From NCBI GenBank assembly GCA_030849075.1, contig JASAOO010003010.1:1-17128 (forward strand): DNA of 17,128 nt, written 5' to 3'. The translations under genes and the position numbers were made by a program. Below, piece after piece: positions 1 through 8,896 of this stretch (position 1 is its first letter; each line of letters opens with the position of its first letter). This DNA is from Zelonia costaricensis. Its lineage: Eukaryota; Euglenozoa; Kinetoplastea; Trypanosomatida; Trypanosomatidae. The notes beneath the pieces were generated by a model that saw only the letters and a list, made by a program, of their open reading frames with translations, was not told the origin of the DNA and did no database searches.

Positions 1-152
1 CGACTCCAGTTGGCCGCCGCTCCTCGCGCCCTGCCCTCCCCCCCCCCCAAGCAACCACACACACTTACTCAGGTGTACCGCCACTGGCACGGCGTGACTT
101 GTCCCGCCTTGGCCATCGCATCAAGACAAACTCCGACACACAAACATACACG

Positions 153-176
153 CACACACACACACACACACACACA
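153..176. repeat. (CA)12 microsatellite
   Basis: Twelve uninterrupted CA units. A second, shorter AC run lies at 242-255 and a complementary TG run at 325-340. Such tracts are common in trypanosomatid intergenic DNA. Confidence 0.95.
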
Positions 177-324
177 TGCAAGCGTACACCCTCGCACCTT
201 CACACACCCACACATACACCGGTACACAGGCAAACATCACGACACACACACACACGCATTTCAGCATGTCTCCACTCTCTCTCCTCCCCTCCCTCTCTCT
301 CTCATCGCTCGTTCTTATCTTATT

Positions 325-340
325 TGTGTGTGTGTGTGTG
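325..340. repeat. (TG)8 microsatellite
   Basis: Eight TG units that are complementary to the AC run at 242-255 and the CA run at 153-176, so the transcript could fold back here. Confidence 0.95.
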
Positions 341-1292
341 TACACTGCCGCCTCGACGCTACTCTGACTCTCCTGTTCTACGATTTTGTTTTACAGTCAT
401 CATTATCGTCTCCCTCTTCCCCCTTCTCTTCGCTCTCACACTGCTGGCAGAGTGGCCCTTGGCGCACACTCTCAGGGGCGCCTCGAGTCCTTCATCACAC
501 CTGCCTTCTCCACATCAAGAGCCGCTGTTCGTCTCCTTCTCCCCTCCCCCTCGTTGCTGGCGATCAAGAGAGCACCAGCTCAGTAGCGATGGCCCCCCTC
601 CCCCCCCCCGGCCAGTACGCTGCTGTGTGTTGGCTGGCCTGAGCTCCTGTATTGTCTCTGCGCGAGGTCGCGTGCATCGAAGTAGTGGGGTGGCGCCTCA
701 GTGCAGGCGCTGCTTCCTTCGCGTTGCCCTCCACGTCCAGGCCCGGTGCTGGCAAGACTTGGTAGTTCCATGCTGGTGGCAACAACGCCGCTGGCGCTGC
801 GCCAGAGGCGACACATGACAAAGGCTATCTTGCGCTTCTCAAGGTGAGTCTGTGGTTGACTTCAGTGTTTTATGCCACCTCACCGTTCTCGCTCGACGCT
901 GACGAGTATCCACTATCCCATTCTCCTCTCGTCTTTTTTTGTGTTTCTTTGGGTTTGTTGGCGTTGCAGGTCGCTTCTCGTTGCCTTTTGTGCGCGTCTG
1001 AGGGAGGGCGTCATCGTGCGTGGCGTCCTCCCTCCCTCCTCCGATGAGTTTCTCCAACCTCACAAGTCTATTTTTTTGTGTGTTAGTTTCTCTGTGCCAC
1101 TCCGTGAACGTGCATGTGTGTGTCTCGTCTACTCAACGCGTGGTCGAGCTCGACGTGGTTCCTTATCTCCACAACTCGTCTTCTTTCCTCTTTCCCGTCT
1201 CTGGCTCTGGGCGTGACAGCGTGTCCGCGAGGTGCGCCGCAGGTATCGCATGCGAAAGTCCTTCGCTGCTCCCGCCCCCCTCCCCTCGTTGC

Positions 1293-1439
1293 ACTCATCT
1301 CCCCCCCTCCTCTTCTCCCATTTCGACTTCTCGCCCCCCCCCCTCTACCCCGCGCTCCAGCTTGTNACTCATCTCCCCCCCCCCTCTTCTCCCATTTCGA
1401 CTTCTCGCCCCCCCCCCTCTACCCCGCGCTCCAGCTTGT
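1293..1439. repeat. Imperfect 73-bp direct duplication around an N
   Basis: Bases 1293-1365 and 1367-1439 align at a constant offset of 74 with one difference (T at 1308, C at 1382). The single ambiguous base at 1366 separates them exactly. The unit is pyrimidine rich and includes a 10-C run in both copies. The exact placement of the N suggests two contig ends that overlap but were not merged, so the duplication may not exist in the organism. Confidence 0.9.
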
Positions 1440-1611
1440 CTCCGCGCAAACCGCCATCCGTGGCGGTTGTGTGAGGGCATCTCCTGTGCGCGGTACCCCG
1501 CACTCATCCACATGAGTCGAGGGCAAACGTGAATGTGCGTTTTGCGTGTGTTGCTTCTGCCTCGCCGTCGCTGCTGTTTGGTCCAAACTCCCCTCCATGC
1601 ACGCGCTTGGA

Positions 1612-1639
1612 TGTGTGTGTATGTGTGTGTGTGTGTGTG
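1612..1639. repeat. (TG)n microsatellite with one interruption
   Basis: TG units interrupted by one A at 1621. Another TG run follows at 1673-1687. Both lie in non-coding sequence. Confidence 0.9.
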
Positions 1640-2827
1640 ATGTGCATGTTGAGGTGGATGCGTGCGCCAGTTTGTGTGTGTGTGTGTTTGTGCTTGTGCG
1701 TCGGTCGGTTTCTTTCTCTTCTTTTTATATGGAAGACACATGCGACACGTGCTTCAGGGAGTTTCTCCGTGTGTGTGCAGGGTGCCGCACCGTGGCGTGC
1801 TACGGCGTGTGTCCCCTCCACACATGAACAGTGGAGCGGCGAAGGTGAAGGTGAGGGGGGCCGAGGGAGGAGGTCCACGAGGTGAGGCAGCAGAGAGCAG
1901 CGCTGTGGCCTTCGGTGCACGCCACATGGAGCCTTGCTCCGCACCGCTTCCTCCTGAGCTCGTGAGCGCGGCGGAAACTCACCGATGTGACGGAGGCGGT
2001 GTCAAGTGAGTCGTGTGGGTGCTCAGTCAGCGTGGCGGGCGAGTCGTGCGTGTAACTTGCAGCGTGTGTGAGGTGAGGTTTTCGTGTAGTTACCTTCACC
2101 CCTGCGATGACGCGCGGAGCGCTCGACCTGGCACCTTCGGTGTCCCTCGCGACCGCGTGACGGCCTGTCCATTGGGCCGATGAACGGAGCAAGAGGCAGC
2201 TGAAGTGCGGGTGTGTTTGTTTCCTGGATTGTGCACAACGCCTGTCGATCGGTGTCAGCGTGGCGCACCTTTGTGCGTGCTTGCAGACGTGTGGGCAGTA
2301 CTCACTTGTTTTCACAGTGGTCACGTGGTTGCTGCTGTTGCTGTGCTGTAGCGTGGCCTTCTTGGAGGGTCCACGGCACATGTGTGTCGCAGCGTCCACG
2401 CCAGACACGTTTGGCTTTCATCAGTGCCCCCGTCTTGTGTACTGCCTGTCGTGAGAAAGTACGGTCCCAAACAACATGCACAACAACAAGCGTCACAGGT
2501 AATGGAAAAGAAAAAAACGGTGCAGCCCAGAGGGGGGGGGGGACACACGCCGACGCTCCAGCAGCGGAGGTCATCGAATAGGAAAGCGTGCGCTGGTAGA
2601 AGCTGACGCACATGCGTTTATGTGGCGCGGCGACGACGTGGGCCTCTGGGTTTGCTTTCCCTCCCCTCAGTGTCGGCAGCCTGCTTCTCGAACGTGATAA
2701 AGGACCTCTGTGCGGCGTGGGCATGCAGTTTCCCGCTCCTCGTGGAGAAGTGCCTCTCGTGTGTCGGCCCTTCGTCTCCAGTGCCTGCTGCGCGTTTCAC
2801 GCAACGCATCCGCCCGCTTGCCCCCGT

Positions 2828-2954
2828 CACTCCTCCTCTTCCTACTCCTTCACCGCCGCTCCCCCCTCCCCCCCCCGCAACTCACTCCCTCTTCTCCGCA
2901 CACACCCACAAGACGCGGTGCGACAGGACCGCTCCAGCTTCTTCTCCCATCCAG
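2828..2954 (+). promoter_or_regulatory. Candidate trans-splice acceptor region for MEX67
   Basis: Dense C/T tracts at about 2828-2898 and 2939-2952 are each followed by an AG, at 2911-2912 and 2953-2954. The nearer AG would leave a 5' UTR of about 50 nt with no upstream ATG before the start at 3005. A pyrimidine tract plus the first AG downstream is the standard spliced-leader addition signal in trypanosomatids. Which AG is used is inferred and needs spliced-leader RNA-seq. Confidence 0.45.
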
Positions 2955-3004
2955 CCCCCGTCCCTCCCTCCCTCCTCACTGTTCTTCTGCGCTTCCGCGC
3001 GATC

Positions 3005-4855
3005 ATGTCACGGCCGTACAAGAAGGCGAAGGGGGCGGTTGGCGCTACCAAGTACAGCTCCCCATGTAAGTTCTTTCTGCGTGGCAGCTGCTCGAACCAG
3101 CGCTGCCCGTACCTGCACGTACGCAACCAGACGACGAATCGGTCGAGCGGCCACAAGGAGGAGGCGGTGCAGCAGGGCAACGGCGCCATAAAGCTGCTGT
3201 CGACGATGCTGAAGCTCTTCTTTGAAAAGCAGACACAGGCGATATACAGTGCAGAAAGCGGCATGCTAAACCTCTCGCGACTGGCCGCCTACGACGACCT
3301 TGCGTCTGTCACCTCAAGCATCAACTTCAACACCCGCACCTTCTGCGTGGCCCTCTGCACCTGCATCCGCGAGCTTGTCACGCCGCCGCCGGCGGTGCTG
3401 CAGCTGGACCACAACAGCATCAAGGGCTTCCATCACCTCGGCAAGGCCCTCGAGGAGGCCGAGCTGCACGTCCCGCTGCGCGCGCTCTCGCTCGCGCACA
3501 ACGAACTCACCTCTGTCGACATCGCCCACGAGCTTCGCCACTTCTCGAACCTGACGGAGCTGAACCTCATCGGCAACCCCGTGACAGAGAACACAGACTA
3601 CCGGCTGAGGTTTAAGAAGCACGTGCCGTGGCTCCAGGGCCTGGACGGTACAAGTCTTGCCGCCCCGCCGCTGGAGCTGCCTTGGCCCCGCTTCTTCGAC
3701 CCTACCCACGTGCCCTCCAGCGTCGTTGGCTCCTCCACGCCGCTTGCGCTCTCCGCCGGCGTCCGCGGCTACGACAGCGCGCAGAAGGCGCTGCTGCACT
3801 TCATCCAGACCGCCGTGCTGAACCCGCTGGAGATGGAGCCGGCGCCTGGCGTGCTCACCGGCGTCGACGCCGTCTCCGACGTCTACGCGCTGAACTCGAG
3901 CTTCACGTTCAGCCTGGTGTCCAACGACGCCGCCGTGTCGACGCCGAGCCGCACGGCGGGCGGTGGTGCCGCCTCGGCGCAGCGGGACGTCGTGCGTGAG
4001 ATTGTCGGGTTTCGCATGCGGCAGACAGAGAGCAGCCACAATGTGCTGATGGGCCTCAAGTCCGCCACGGTGGCGATGGGCCGGACGAGCGTGTGTGCGA
4101 AGCTGGAGCACGTGCTCTACCCCAAGAACTTCGTGGTGGGGCACTACATCCACGACAGCCCAGACGTGGCGGTGCTGGACAACAAGGGCTTCGGCCCCAA
4201 CGCCGTTGTGGGCATGAAGCAGCCGCTGTCCGTCGTGACGCTGCACGGCGTGATGCTGTGGCGCTACCGCACCTCTGGGTCGGACGCAGACGTGCAACAT
4301 GGCAACCTGATGCGTGACGCCATCGTCATCAAACGGAACTTCTCGCGGGTTCTCACGGTGGCGTCGGCCGACCCCGGGCGGTGGCACATCGTGAACGACA
4401 TGGTCACCTTGTACCCATTTCGCGGTGGAGTGGAGGAGGACGGTAGCAACAGCAGTAGCAGCAGCCACAACACCGGCGTCACAACCGCGCCGCTGACGGC
4501 CGAGAACGTTCTGTACCGTGACGTGCACCCGTACGATGTGGTCTTCAGTCCAGCCACCGACCCGAAGCGGGCGGCGCTGTTTGGGCGCCGCTACCGCGTG
4601 CCAGCCCCCATTGTAGCCACGCTGTGCTCCGTTGTCCACTCGGACCGTGAGCTGGCAGTCATGCTGCTCGATCTCACCGACGTGCCCATGACCGCGTACG
4701 AGCAGTGCGCGTCGTTTGTCGACATGGACCCCATCGCGAGCATCTTTCTCTGCCGCATCGGAAATCGGTTCGGACTGGAGCCGGTGGAGGGGGTGGCGCT
4801 GCTGCGGAAGTGCGGGCTGGACTGGGCCGCCATCGTGAAAGCCATAGGCAACTGA
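3005..4855 (+). CDS. MEX67: mRNA export receptor Mex67/NXF1 with N-terminal CCCH zinc finger
   Basis: A 616-residue nuclear mRNA export factor that should carry spliced mRNPs through nuclear pores. Domains in order are as follows. A CCCH zinc finger has Cys21, Cys29, Cys34 and His38 (spacing C-x7-C-x4-C-x3-H). Leucine-rich repeats span about 128-215, with LQLDHNSI, LRALSLAHNELT and LTELNLIGNPV. An NTF2-like domain spans about 225-475 and ends in the family's RNFSR and VNDM segments near 444-466; in this family it pairs with Mtr2/NXT1. A Ser-rich linker follows, then a UBA/TAP-C-like tail (about 588-614, FGLEP...GLDW) that in NXF1 binds FG nucleoporins. The frame stays open for 131 codons upstream, but that part is low-complexity pyrimidine-derived sequence containing the splice signals, so I choose the Met just before the zinc finger. 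An N-terminal zinc finger is a known kinetoplastid feature of Mex67. I see no RRM between finger and LRR. Confidence 0.88.
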   Translation: MSRPYKKAKGAVGATKYSSPCKFFLRGSCSNQRCPYLHVRNQTTNRSSGHKEEAVQQGNGAIKLLSTMLKLFFEKQTQAIYSAESGMLNLSRLAAYDDLASVTSSINFNTRTFCVALCTCIRELVTPPPAVLQLDHNSIKGFHHLGKALEEAELHVPLRALSLAHNELTSVDIAHELRHFSNLTELNLIGNPVTENTDYRLRFKKHVPWLQGLDGTSLAAPPLELPWPRFFDPTHVPSSVVGSSTPLALSAGVRGYDSAQKALLHFIQTAVLNPLEMEPAPGVLTGVDAVSDVYALNSSFTFSLVSNDAAVSTPSRTAGGGAASAQRDVVREIVGFRMRQTESSHNVLMGLKSATVAMGRTSVCAKLEHVLYPKNFVVGHYIHDSPDVAVLDNKGFGPNAVVGMKQPLSVVTLHGVMLWRYRTSGSDADVQHGNLMRDAIVIKRNFSRVLTVASADPGRWHIVNDMVTLYPFRGGVEEDGSNSSSSSHNTGVTTAPLTAENVLYRDVHPYDVVFSPATDPKRAALFGRRYRVPAPIVATLCSVVHSDRELAVMLLDLTDVPMTAYEQCASFVDMDPIASIFLCRIGNRFGLEPVEGVALLRKCGLDWAAIVKAIGN

Positions 4856-5228
4856 TGCCCCTCCTTCCTCCCTCCCCCCCGCACCGCGTCATGCGTCCTG
4901 TTTGTTGCGTTTGTTGAACTCTCGATTAACGTTAAGCACACGCCGTGCCGCATCTCCCCTCTCCCGCTCCCCCTTCGATAAGGGAGACCGAAAAATAAGA
5001 AACAGCACTCCTCCGTCCCGGGCCAGCGCGCACGACTCTGGGAAGCGGCGGTGGCGCTGAACTGGCCCGTCTCTCGCCTCCGTGTCCTTCAAGGACGGGA
5101 AGAAGACGCGCTGTTCGGCGGGGATCGGTGGCAGAGTACCCGGCGCTTGCGCCTCACTTCTCTTTTCAGTGGGGTGGGGTCTCGCACACGCCTCTTTGCG
5201 TGATGCTCCGGTGATGGGCGGCACTTCA

Positions 5229-5259
5229 GCAGGTGCCAAACGTATTTAATGGTACCTGC
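5229..5259 (+). other. Predicted RNA stem-loop with AU-rich loop
   Basis: Bases 5229-5237 pair with 5251-5259 over nine base pairs, including one G-U. The 13-nt loop contains ATTTA. It lies about 375 nt after the MEX67 stop codon, so it probably belongs to that 3' UTR. AU-rich elements in UTRs often bind regulatory proteins. A role here is inference. Confidence 0.5.
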
Positions 5260-6094
5260 AGCCGCCTGACAAAGAAGAACAACAAGAAAAAGAGCCTGTC
5301 CTCACATGCGACCTTGCATCGGCTTCTCTCCGCGTCTGCTCTGATGCTTCCCTTTAACTGTCACTCGACTTCCTTCTTTCGCGTCGCCCCACCTGCTACC
5401 GAAAACCGCCTTCCAACGCTACCCCCCCCCGCCCCGCCTTCGCCCTCCCCTTCGCACCCATACCTTCCCCACCACTAGCTACCTGTGCGTGATAGTGTAG
5501 ACACCGCGTATCCTCTACAGCTCGTCCCCATTCCGTTTCTTGAACCCCTCGATTTGCCTCATCACCAAAACGCACGCGCTGCTCAGATCAGCGCATACTC
5601 CGCTGCCACGCTCCGTGGAACCTACACCCGCTCAAAGGCATGATATTCAAACAAATACAGACACACGCAACGAACAAGCGCAGTTGTGGCACGACCTCAT
5701 CCCTCGCGGCACGGCCTCTCGTCTTTCTATCTCTCCCTCCCTTTAGGTGTCTGGATGTGTGTGCGCTTTCTGGTGGCGCACAGCATACCAGCCCCCTGCC
5801 TCGCCTCACACAGCTCCGTCCTTCTTTTGCGTGACTGCTTTACGCTGTTCCCCCTTTTTCTCCGCGCGCGTCTGTGAGACATGAACGTGTGCAGGCGTTC
5901 ACCGACATCCACTGAGTCGCACTGATCTCTCGCCTTGGCGAACTCCTCTTTGCTGGTGCTACCTGCTTCCGTCGTTTCTGCAGTCGGCCGACTGGCGTGG
6001 GGTGAGGCGCGCAGACGAGTCAGTGGAACGCTCTGGCCCTCGCCTCCTCCCTCGCCCTTCTACCATCTGCGCTTCTCCTTCCCTTGAGCCGGAC

Positions 6095-6131
6095 TCCTTC
6101 CCACCTCTCCTTTCTCCCGCATATCGCGCAG
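6095..6131 (+). promoter_or_regulatory. Candidate trans-splice acceptor for the ABCG-like gene
   Basis: A C/T tract (about 6095-6120) is followed by AG at 6130-6131, about 92 nt before the start codon. No ATG lies between them. An earlier tract at about 6050-6085 with AG at 6086-6087 is an alternative. Confidence 0.4.
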
Positions 6132-6223
6132 CACAACCCATCCTTGTGTTTACCGTGCAGACCACGAGTACTACCCTACCGACAGCGTGTGAGTGTGAGT
6201 GTGTGTGTGTCTGGCGGCTAAAT

Positions 6224-8707
6224 ATGAGCACCCCGGAACAGCCCTCCCTTGCGATGTCCGGGTGGCGTGACGGCTCCTTCTACGACCCGCCGACTGCCAA
6301 CAATTCGGTGCTGAACCGCACAGCCAACTTATCCTTCCAGTCGTGCGCAGACAACGAGTCCGAACTGATAGACGCACGCCAGCACACCACCACCCCGTCG
6401 GCCGCATCAGAGGAGAGCCCCAGCCGGCGAGGTCAAACATACCGGCGCAGCTTCGGCACCGCCACGACAGGCCCCAGCCAATCGGCTCGACAGCGAAACC
6501 TCGACGTCGCGGCGTCGGCCCTCATCGCGGATGTCGAGATGTGCAGCCAGCACAGCAGTCAGCAGTCCGCTCTCAACGTCGTGTCGGGGTCGCCGCCAGC
6601 TCAGCCGGCGCCGGTGCCACCGCTGCCGCCGTCCCGGACGCAAAGCATCTCTCTCATGGCAGCGGACGACGACGACCACTCGCGCCCCGTCACTGCCCAA
6701 CGGGACAGCGTGCCGCTGCTGTGCACCACGACGGGGGCGACGGCGTTTGCAGCAGGCGCCGCGCACTCCACACCAAACGGCACCGATGCGGAGATGCGGC
6801 CCGTGTCGGGCGAGGACGAGGAGAGGACGCGTGGCGCCCCCGCACCGGTACCCGCGGCCTTCAGCGCGCTCGCGGCGACTCCGCACTCGGGTGGCATTGA
6901 GCTGTCCCTCGACGGTGTCATGCTGCGTCGACACCCGCGACGGCTGTGGCGGCGTCACACCGTGACGTACCTCGACAGCTGCAGCCTGCACATCCCGCCC
7001 GGATCGGTGCACTGCATCATCTCACTGAACCCGGTGTACGCCCGCTGTGCCCTTGCCGTGCTGGCCGGCGTGGACGCGGTGGCGCGGGCGGAAGGGGCTG
7101 CGCTGGCCAACGCGTACCCCACCACGGCACTGCGCTACCGCCGGCAGGTGGCATACGTCACGTCGCTGGACGGCTGCATGCTGGAGGCTACCGTGTACGA
7201 GAACCTGCTCTTCGCGACGCAGGTGCGCTTTCATGTGGAGTCGTGGACGGAGCGGGAGCTGGTGCGGCAGGCTGCGCACGACGCGCTGCTCACCAGCTAC
7301 CTCAACGTCCGTGCGGCCGCCCTGAGCCCCGCCCGGCGCTACCTGCTCGCCATTGCGATGGAGCTCGTGGCGGAGCCGGCCGTGGTGCTGCTCGAGGACC
7401 CGCTTGCCTTCTTCTCGCTGGCGGAGCTGCAGCTCTTTGTGCGAATGCTGCACCTCCTGCGGCACCGCAACCCGCACCGCACCATTGTCTGGTCCGGCGT
7501 GACGATCCCGTGGACGCTGTTCGACGACATCGACAGCCTCACGCTGCTCAGCACGGACGGCCGCACCTTCTTCTCGGGCCACAAGAAGGACGTGGAGACG
7601 TTTTTGCAGGAGGACCTGGGCATCCTGCGTGTGCCCGGCGAGGACGTGGTGGACATCATGGCGCAGACGGAGCTCGACACCGTCGCCGTCACGCACTCCG
7701 CCTTTTCGTTCCGCAACAGCCGCTTCTTTCGTCAGCTGCAGCGCGACCTCGAGGCCCACCGCACCCGCATCGCGACGAACGGCTTTGCCCGCTTCCTGGA
7801 GGTGGAGCGGCCGCCCCCGAAGTACCTCCGGGTGCAGGGGCTGCTCCTCACCTACGCGCTTCGGCGCAACGTGCTGGGCAGGGCGGCGCTCGTGCCGTGG
7901 GTCGGGCTGTTTGCGGTGATCTTGCTCGTCTGCGGGCTCGTGGCCCTGACGAGTGGCGAGAGCTTTGGCAGCCTGCAGAACCTGTGCGGGATGCTCTTTT
8001 TGCTGCTCTCCTGTTCGGTGCAGATCAACACCGTTTTCTTGAAGATGGAGCTGCGCGACTGGCGCACGTTCCAGTCCTTCAAGAACAACATGTACGTCTC
8101 CGTGACGCCGTACTTTGTGGCGACCGTCGTGCGGCTTGTCGTGCCGCGCCTGTGCTTCGCCCTGGCCGGGTGTCTCTGCGCCGCCGCGATCTTCAAGCAG
8201 GCCGCCATCGTGTCGGTGAGCATCATGATGGCGCTCACGAGCTTCACGCACGCCTGCCTCGGCCTCGTCGCCGTGTACTGGTTCCCACGGTTTGACTACC
8301 TGATGCTGCTCAACTTCCTCTATTACGGCTACTGCGTCATTGTCAGCGGCTTCCTGCTCAGCATCTCCTCCGTGCCACTCTTCTTCCAGGGTCTCTCGAT
8401 CCTGCGCATCGGCTACGGCGGTCTGATCGCGACGGAGCTGCGCGGCCTCACGTTCGGGTGCGACGACAGCTCGCTGGACTCGGACAGCGCCGGGACTCTC
8501 AGCGGTGACACGCCGTCCCACGCGTGCTTCACGGGTCAGGTGTATCTCGACAAGGTCGGTCTCCCCAACGACGATTGGGGTGTCTCGGCGCTGGTCCTGC
8601 TGCTGCTGTCGCTAGGCATCATGGCGACGCTGGGAATCAGCATGCACCTCACCACCAGCGCCAAGCTCTTCTCCCCACGGCACACGCGACACGCGACGGT
8701 GCAGTAG
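6224..8707 (+). CDS. ABCG-like half transporter with degenerate nucleotide-binding domain
   Basis: An 827-residue membrane protein. Residues 1 to about 225 are Ser/Thr/Pro-rich and probably disordered. A nucleotide-binding domain (about 226-480) is followed by six predicted membrane helices (about 556-576, 587-608, 629-655, 660-687, 692-715, 787-808). A long loop before the last helix carries Cys746 and Cys768, the White/ABCG2 layout. The P-loop aligns without gaps from Gly260 to LAG at 280-282, but GPSGAGKST is replaced: Ala273 stands for the Lys and Arg274 for the Ser/Thr. The Q-loop Gln is Ser314. LSGGE is LSPAR (367-371). Walker B LDEPT reads LEDPL (390-394). The switch His is absent around 420-430. 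ATP hydrolysis is therefore unlikely, although the frame is intact. The start is the first Met after the splice signals; Met11 is an alternative. It could be a regulatory or partner subunit of an active ABCG protein. Confidence 0.8.
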   Translation: MSTPEQPSLAMSGWRDGSFYDPPTANNSVLNRTANLSFQSCADNESELIDARQHTTTPSAASEESPSRRGQTYRRSFGTATTGPSQSARQRNLDVAASALIADVEMCSQHSSQQSALNVVSGSPPAQPAPVPPLPPSRTQSISLMAADDDDHSRPVTAQRDSVPLLCTTTGATAFAAGAAHSTPNGTDAEMRPVSGEDEERTRGAPAPVPAAFSALAATPHSGGIELSLDGVMLRRHPRRLWRRHTVTYLDSCSLHIPPGSVHCIISLNPVYARCALAVLAGVDAVARAEGAALANAYPTTALRYRRQVAYVTSLDGCMLEATVYENLLFATQVRFHVESWTERELVRQAAHDALLTSYLNVRAAALSPARRYLLAIAMELVAEPAVVLLEDPLAFFSLAELQLFVRMLHLLRHRNPHRTIVWSGVTIPWTLFDDIDSLTLLSTDGRTFFSGHKKDVETFLQEDLGILRVPGEDVVDIMAQTELDTVAVTHSAFSFRNSRFFRQLQRDLEAHRTRIATNGFARFLEVERPPPKYLRVQGLLLTYALRRNVLGRAALVPWVGLFAVILLVCGLVALTSGESFGSLQNLCGMLFLLLSCSVQINTVFLKMELRDWRTFQSFKNNMYVSVTPYFVATVVRLVVPRLCFALAGCLCAAAIFKQAAIVSVSIMMALTSFTHACLGLVAVYWFPRFDYLMLLNFLYYGYCVIVSGFLLSISSVPLFFQGLSILRIGYGGLIATELRGLTFGCDDSSLDSDSAGTLSGDTPSHACFTGQVYLDKVGLPNDDWGVSALVLLLLSLGIMATLGISMHLTTSAKLFSPRHTRHATVQ

Positions 8708-8865
8708 ACCTTCCACTTCTCGTCCGCGGAGCGGATTCGACTGCGGCGCACGCCGCACTCCCTCCGCTTCTTCTGTGTGCCCCGTGTGTGCGTGTGTGGG
8801 GGAAAGTGTCTCTGAGCGGGTGTGTGTAGCACGTCGCATCGAAGTCACCATACAAGACGAGGGAG

Positions 8866-8896
8866 ACACACACACACACACACGCACACGCACACA
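8866..8896. repeat. (CA)n microsatellite with CG interruptions
   Basis: An AC run from 8866 to 8882 continues as CACG units to 8896. It lies about 160 nt after the stop of the ABCG-like gene, probably in its 3' UTR. Confidence 0.9.

Larger units (their letters stand above)
1..3004. other. Non-coding region upstream of MEX67 (intergenic/UTR)
   Basis: No reading frame here looks like a protein. The open frames are short, low in complexity and rich in His/Thr/Ser/Pro/Arg read from CA, TG and C/T tracts. The stretch probably holds the 3' UTR of a gene to the left of the window, an intergenic spacer and the MEX67 5' UTR. It contains several dinucleotide repeats, a 73-bp duplication around an N at 1366, and an 11-G run at 2532-2542. 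Segments about 640-830 and 1830-2480 are more complex sequence without a recognisable gene. Small inverted repeats occur at 693-698/705-710 and 791-797/799-805. I see no tRNA-like sequence. Confidence 0.7.
4856..6223. other. Intergenic region MEX67 to ABCG-like gene
   Basis: About 1.4 kb without a convincing gene. The first part (to about 5260) is mixed sequence, probably the MEX67 3' UTR, with a palindrome at 4926-4935 and a strong stem-loop at 5229-5259. From about 5340 on, C/T-rich tracts dominate and lead into the splice signals of the next gene. Small open frames, for example at 5233-5478 and 5540-5746, lack family features and are low in complexity. Confidence 0.7.

Noticed and set aside
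10..642. Open frame of 210 codons at the left end
   Set aside because: It is mostly Thr-His repeats read from CA microsatellites followed by Ser/Pro runs from C/T tracts; no domain.
640..830. Degenerate retroposon (SIDER-like) or structured RNA
   Set aside because: The sequence is more complex than its flanks and has two small inverted repeats, but I cannot recognise a SIDER signature or a known RNA by eye.
2612..3004. N-terminal extension of MEX67 to the upstream in-frame Met
   Set aside because: The extension is Pro/Ser/Cys low-complexity sequence spanning the pyrimidine tracts and AG sites expected for trans-splicing, so it is most likely not in the mature mRNA.
3314..4639. Minus-strand open frame of 441 codons opposite MEX67
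   Set aside because: Antisense shadow with Val/His/Arg-biased composition.
6002..6223. N-terminal extension of the ABCG-like protein
   Set aside because: It crosses the candidate splice acceptors and a TG run; the Met at 6224 is the first after the AG at 6130-6131.
7022..8521. Minus-strand open frame of 499 codons opposite the ABCG-like gene
   Set aside because: Antisense shadow of a GC-rich gene; charged His/Glu/Gln-rich sequence without domains.
8733..8757. Tandem GC-rich hairpins after the ABCG-like stop as a terminator
   Set aside because: Kinetoplastid polycistronic transcription does not use bacterial-type hairpin terminators, and short GC palindromes are expected at this base composition.
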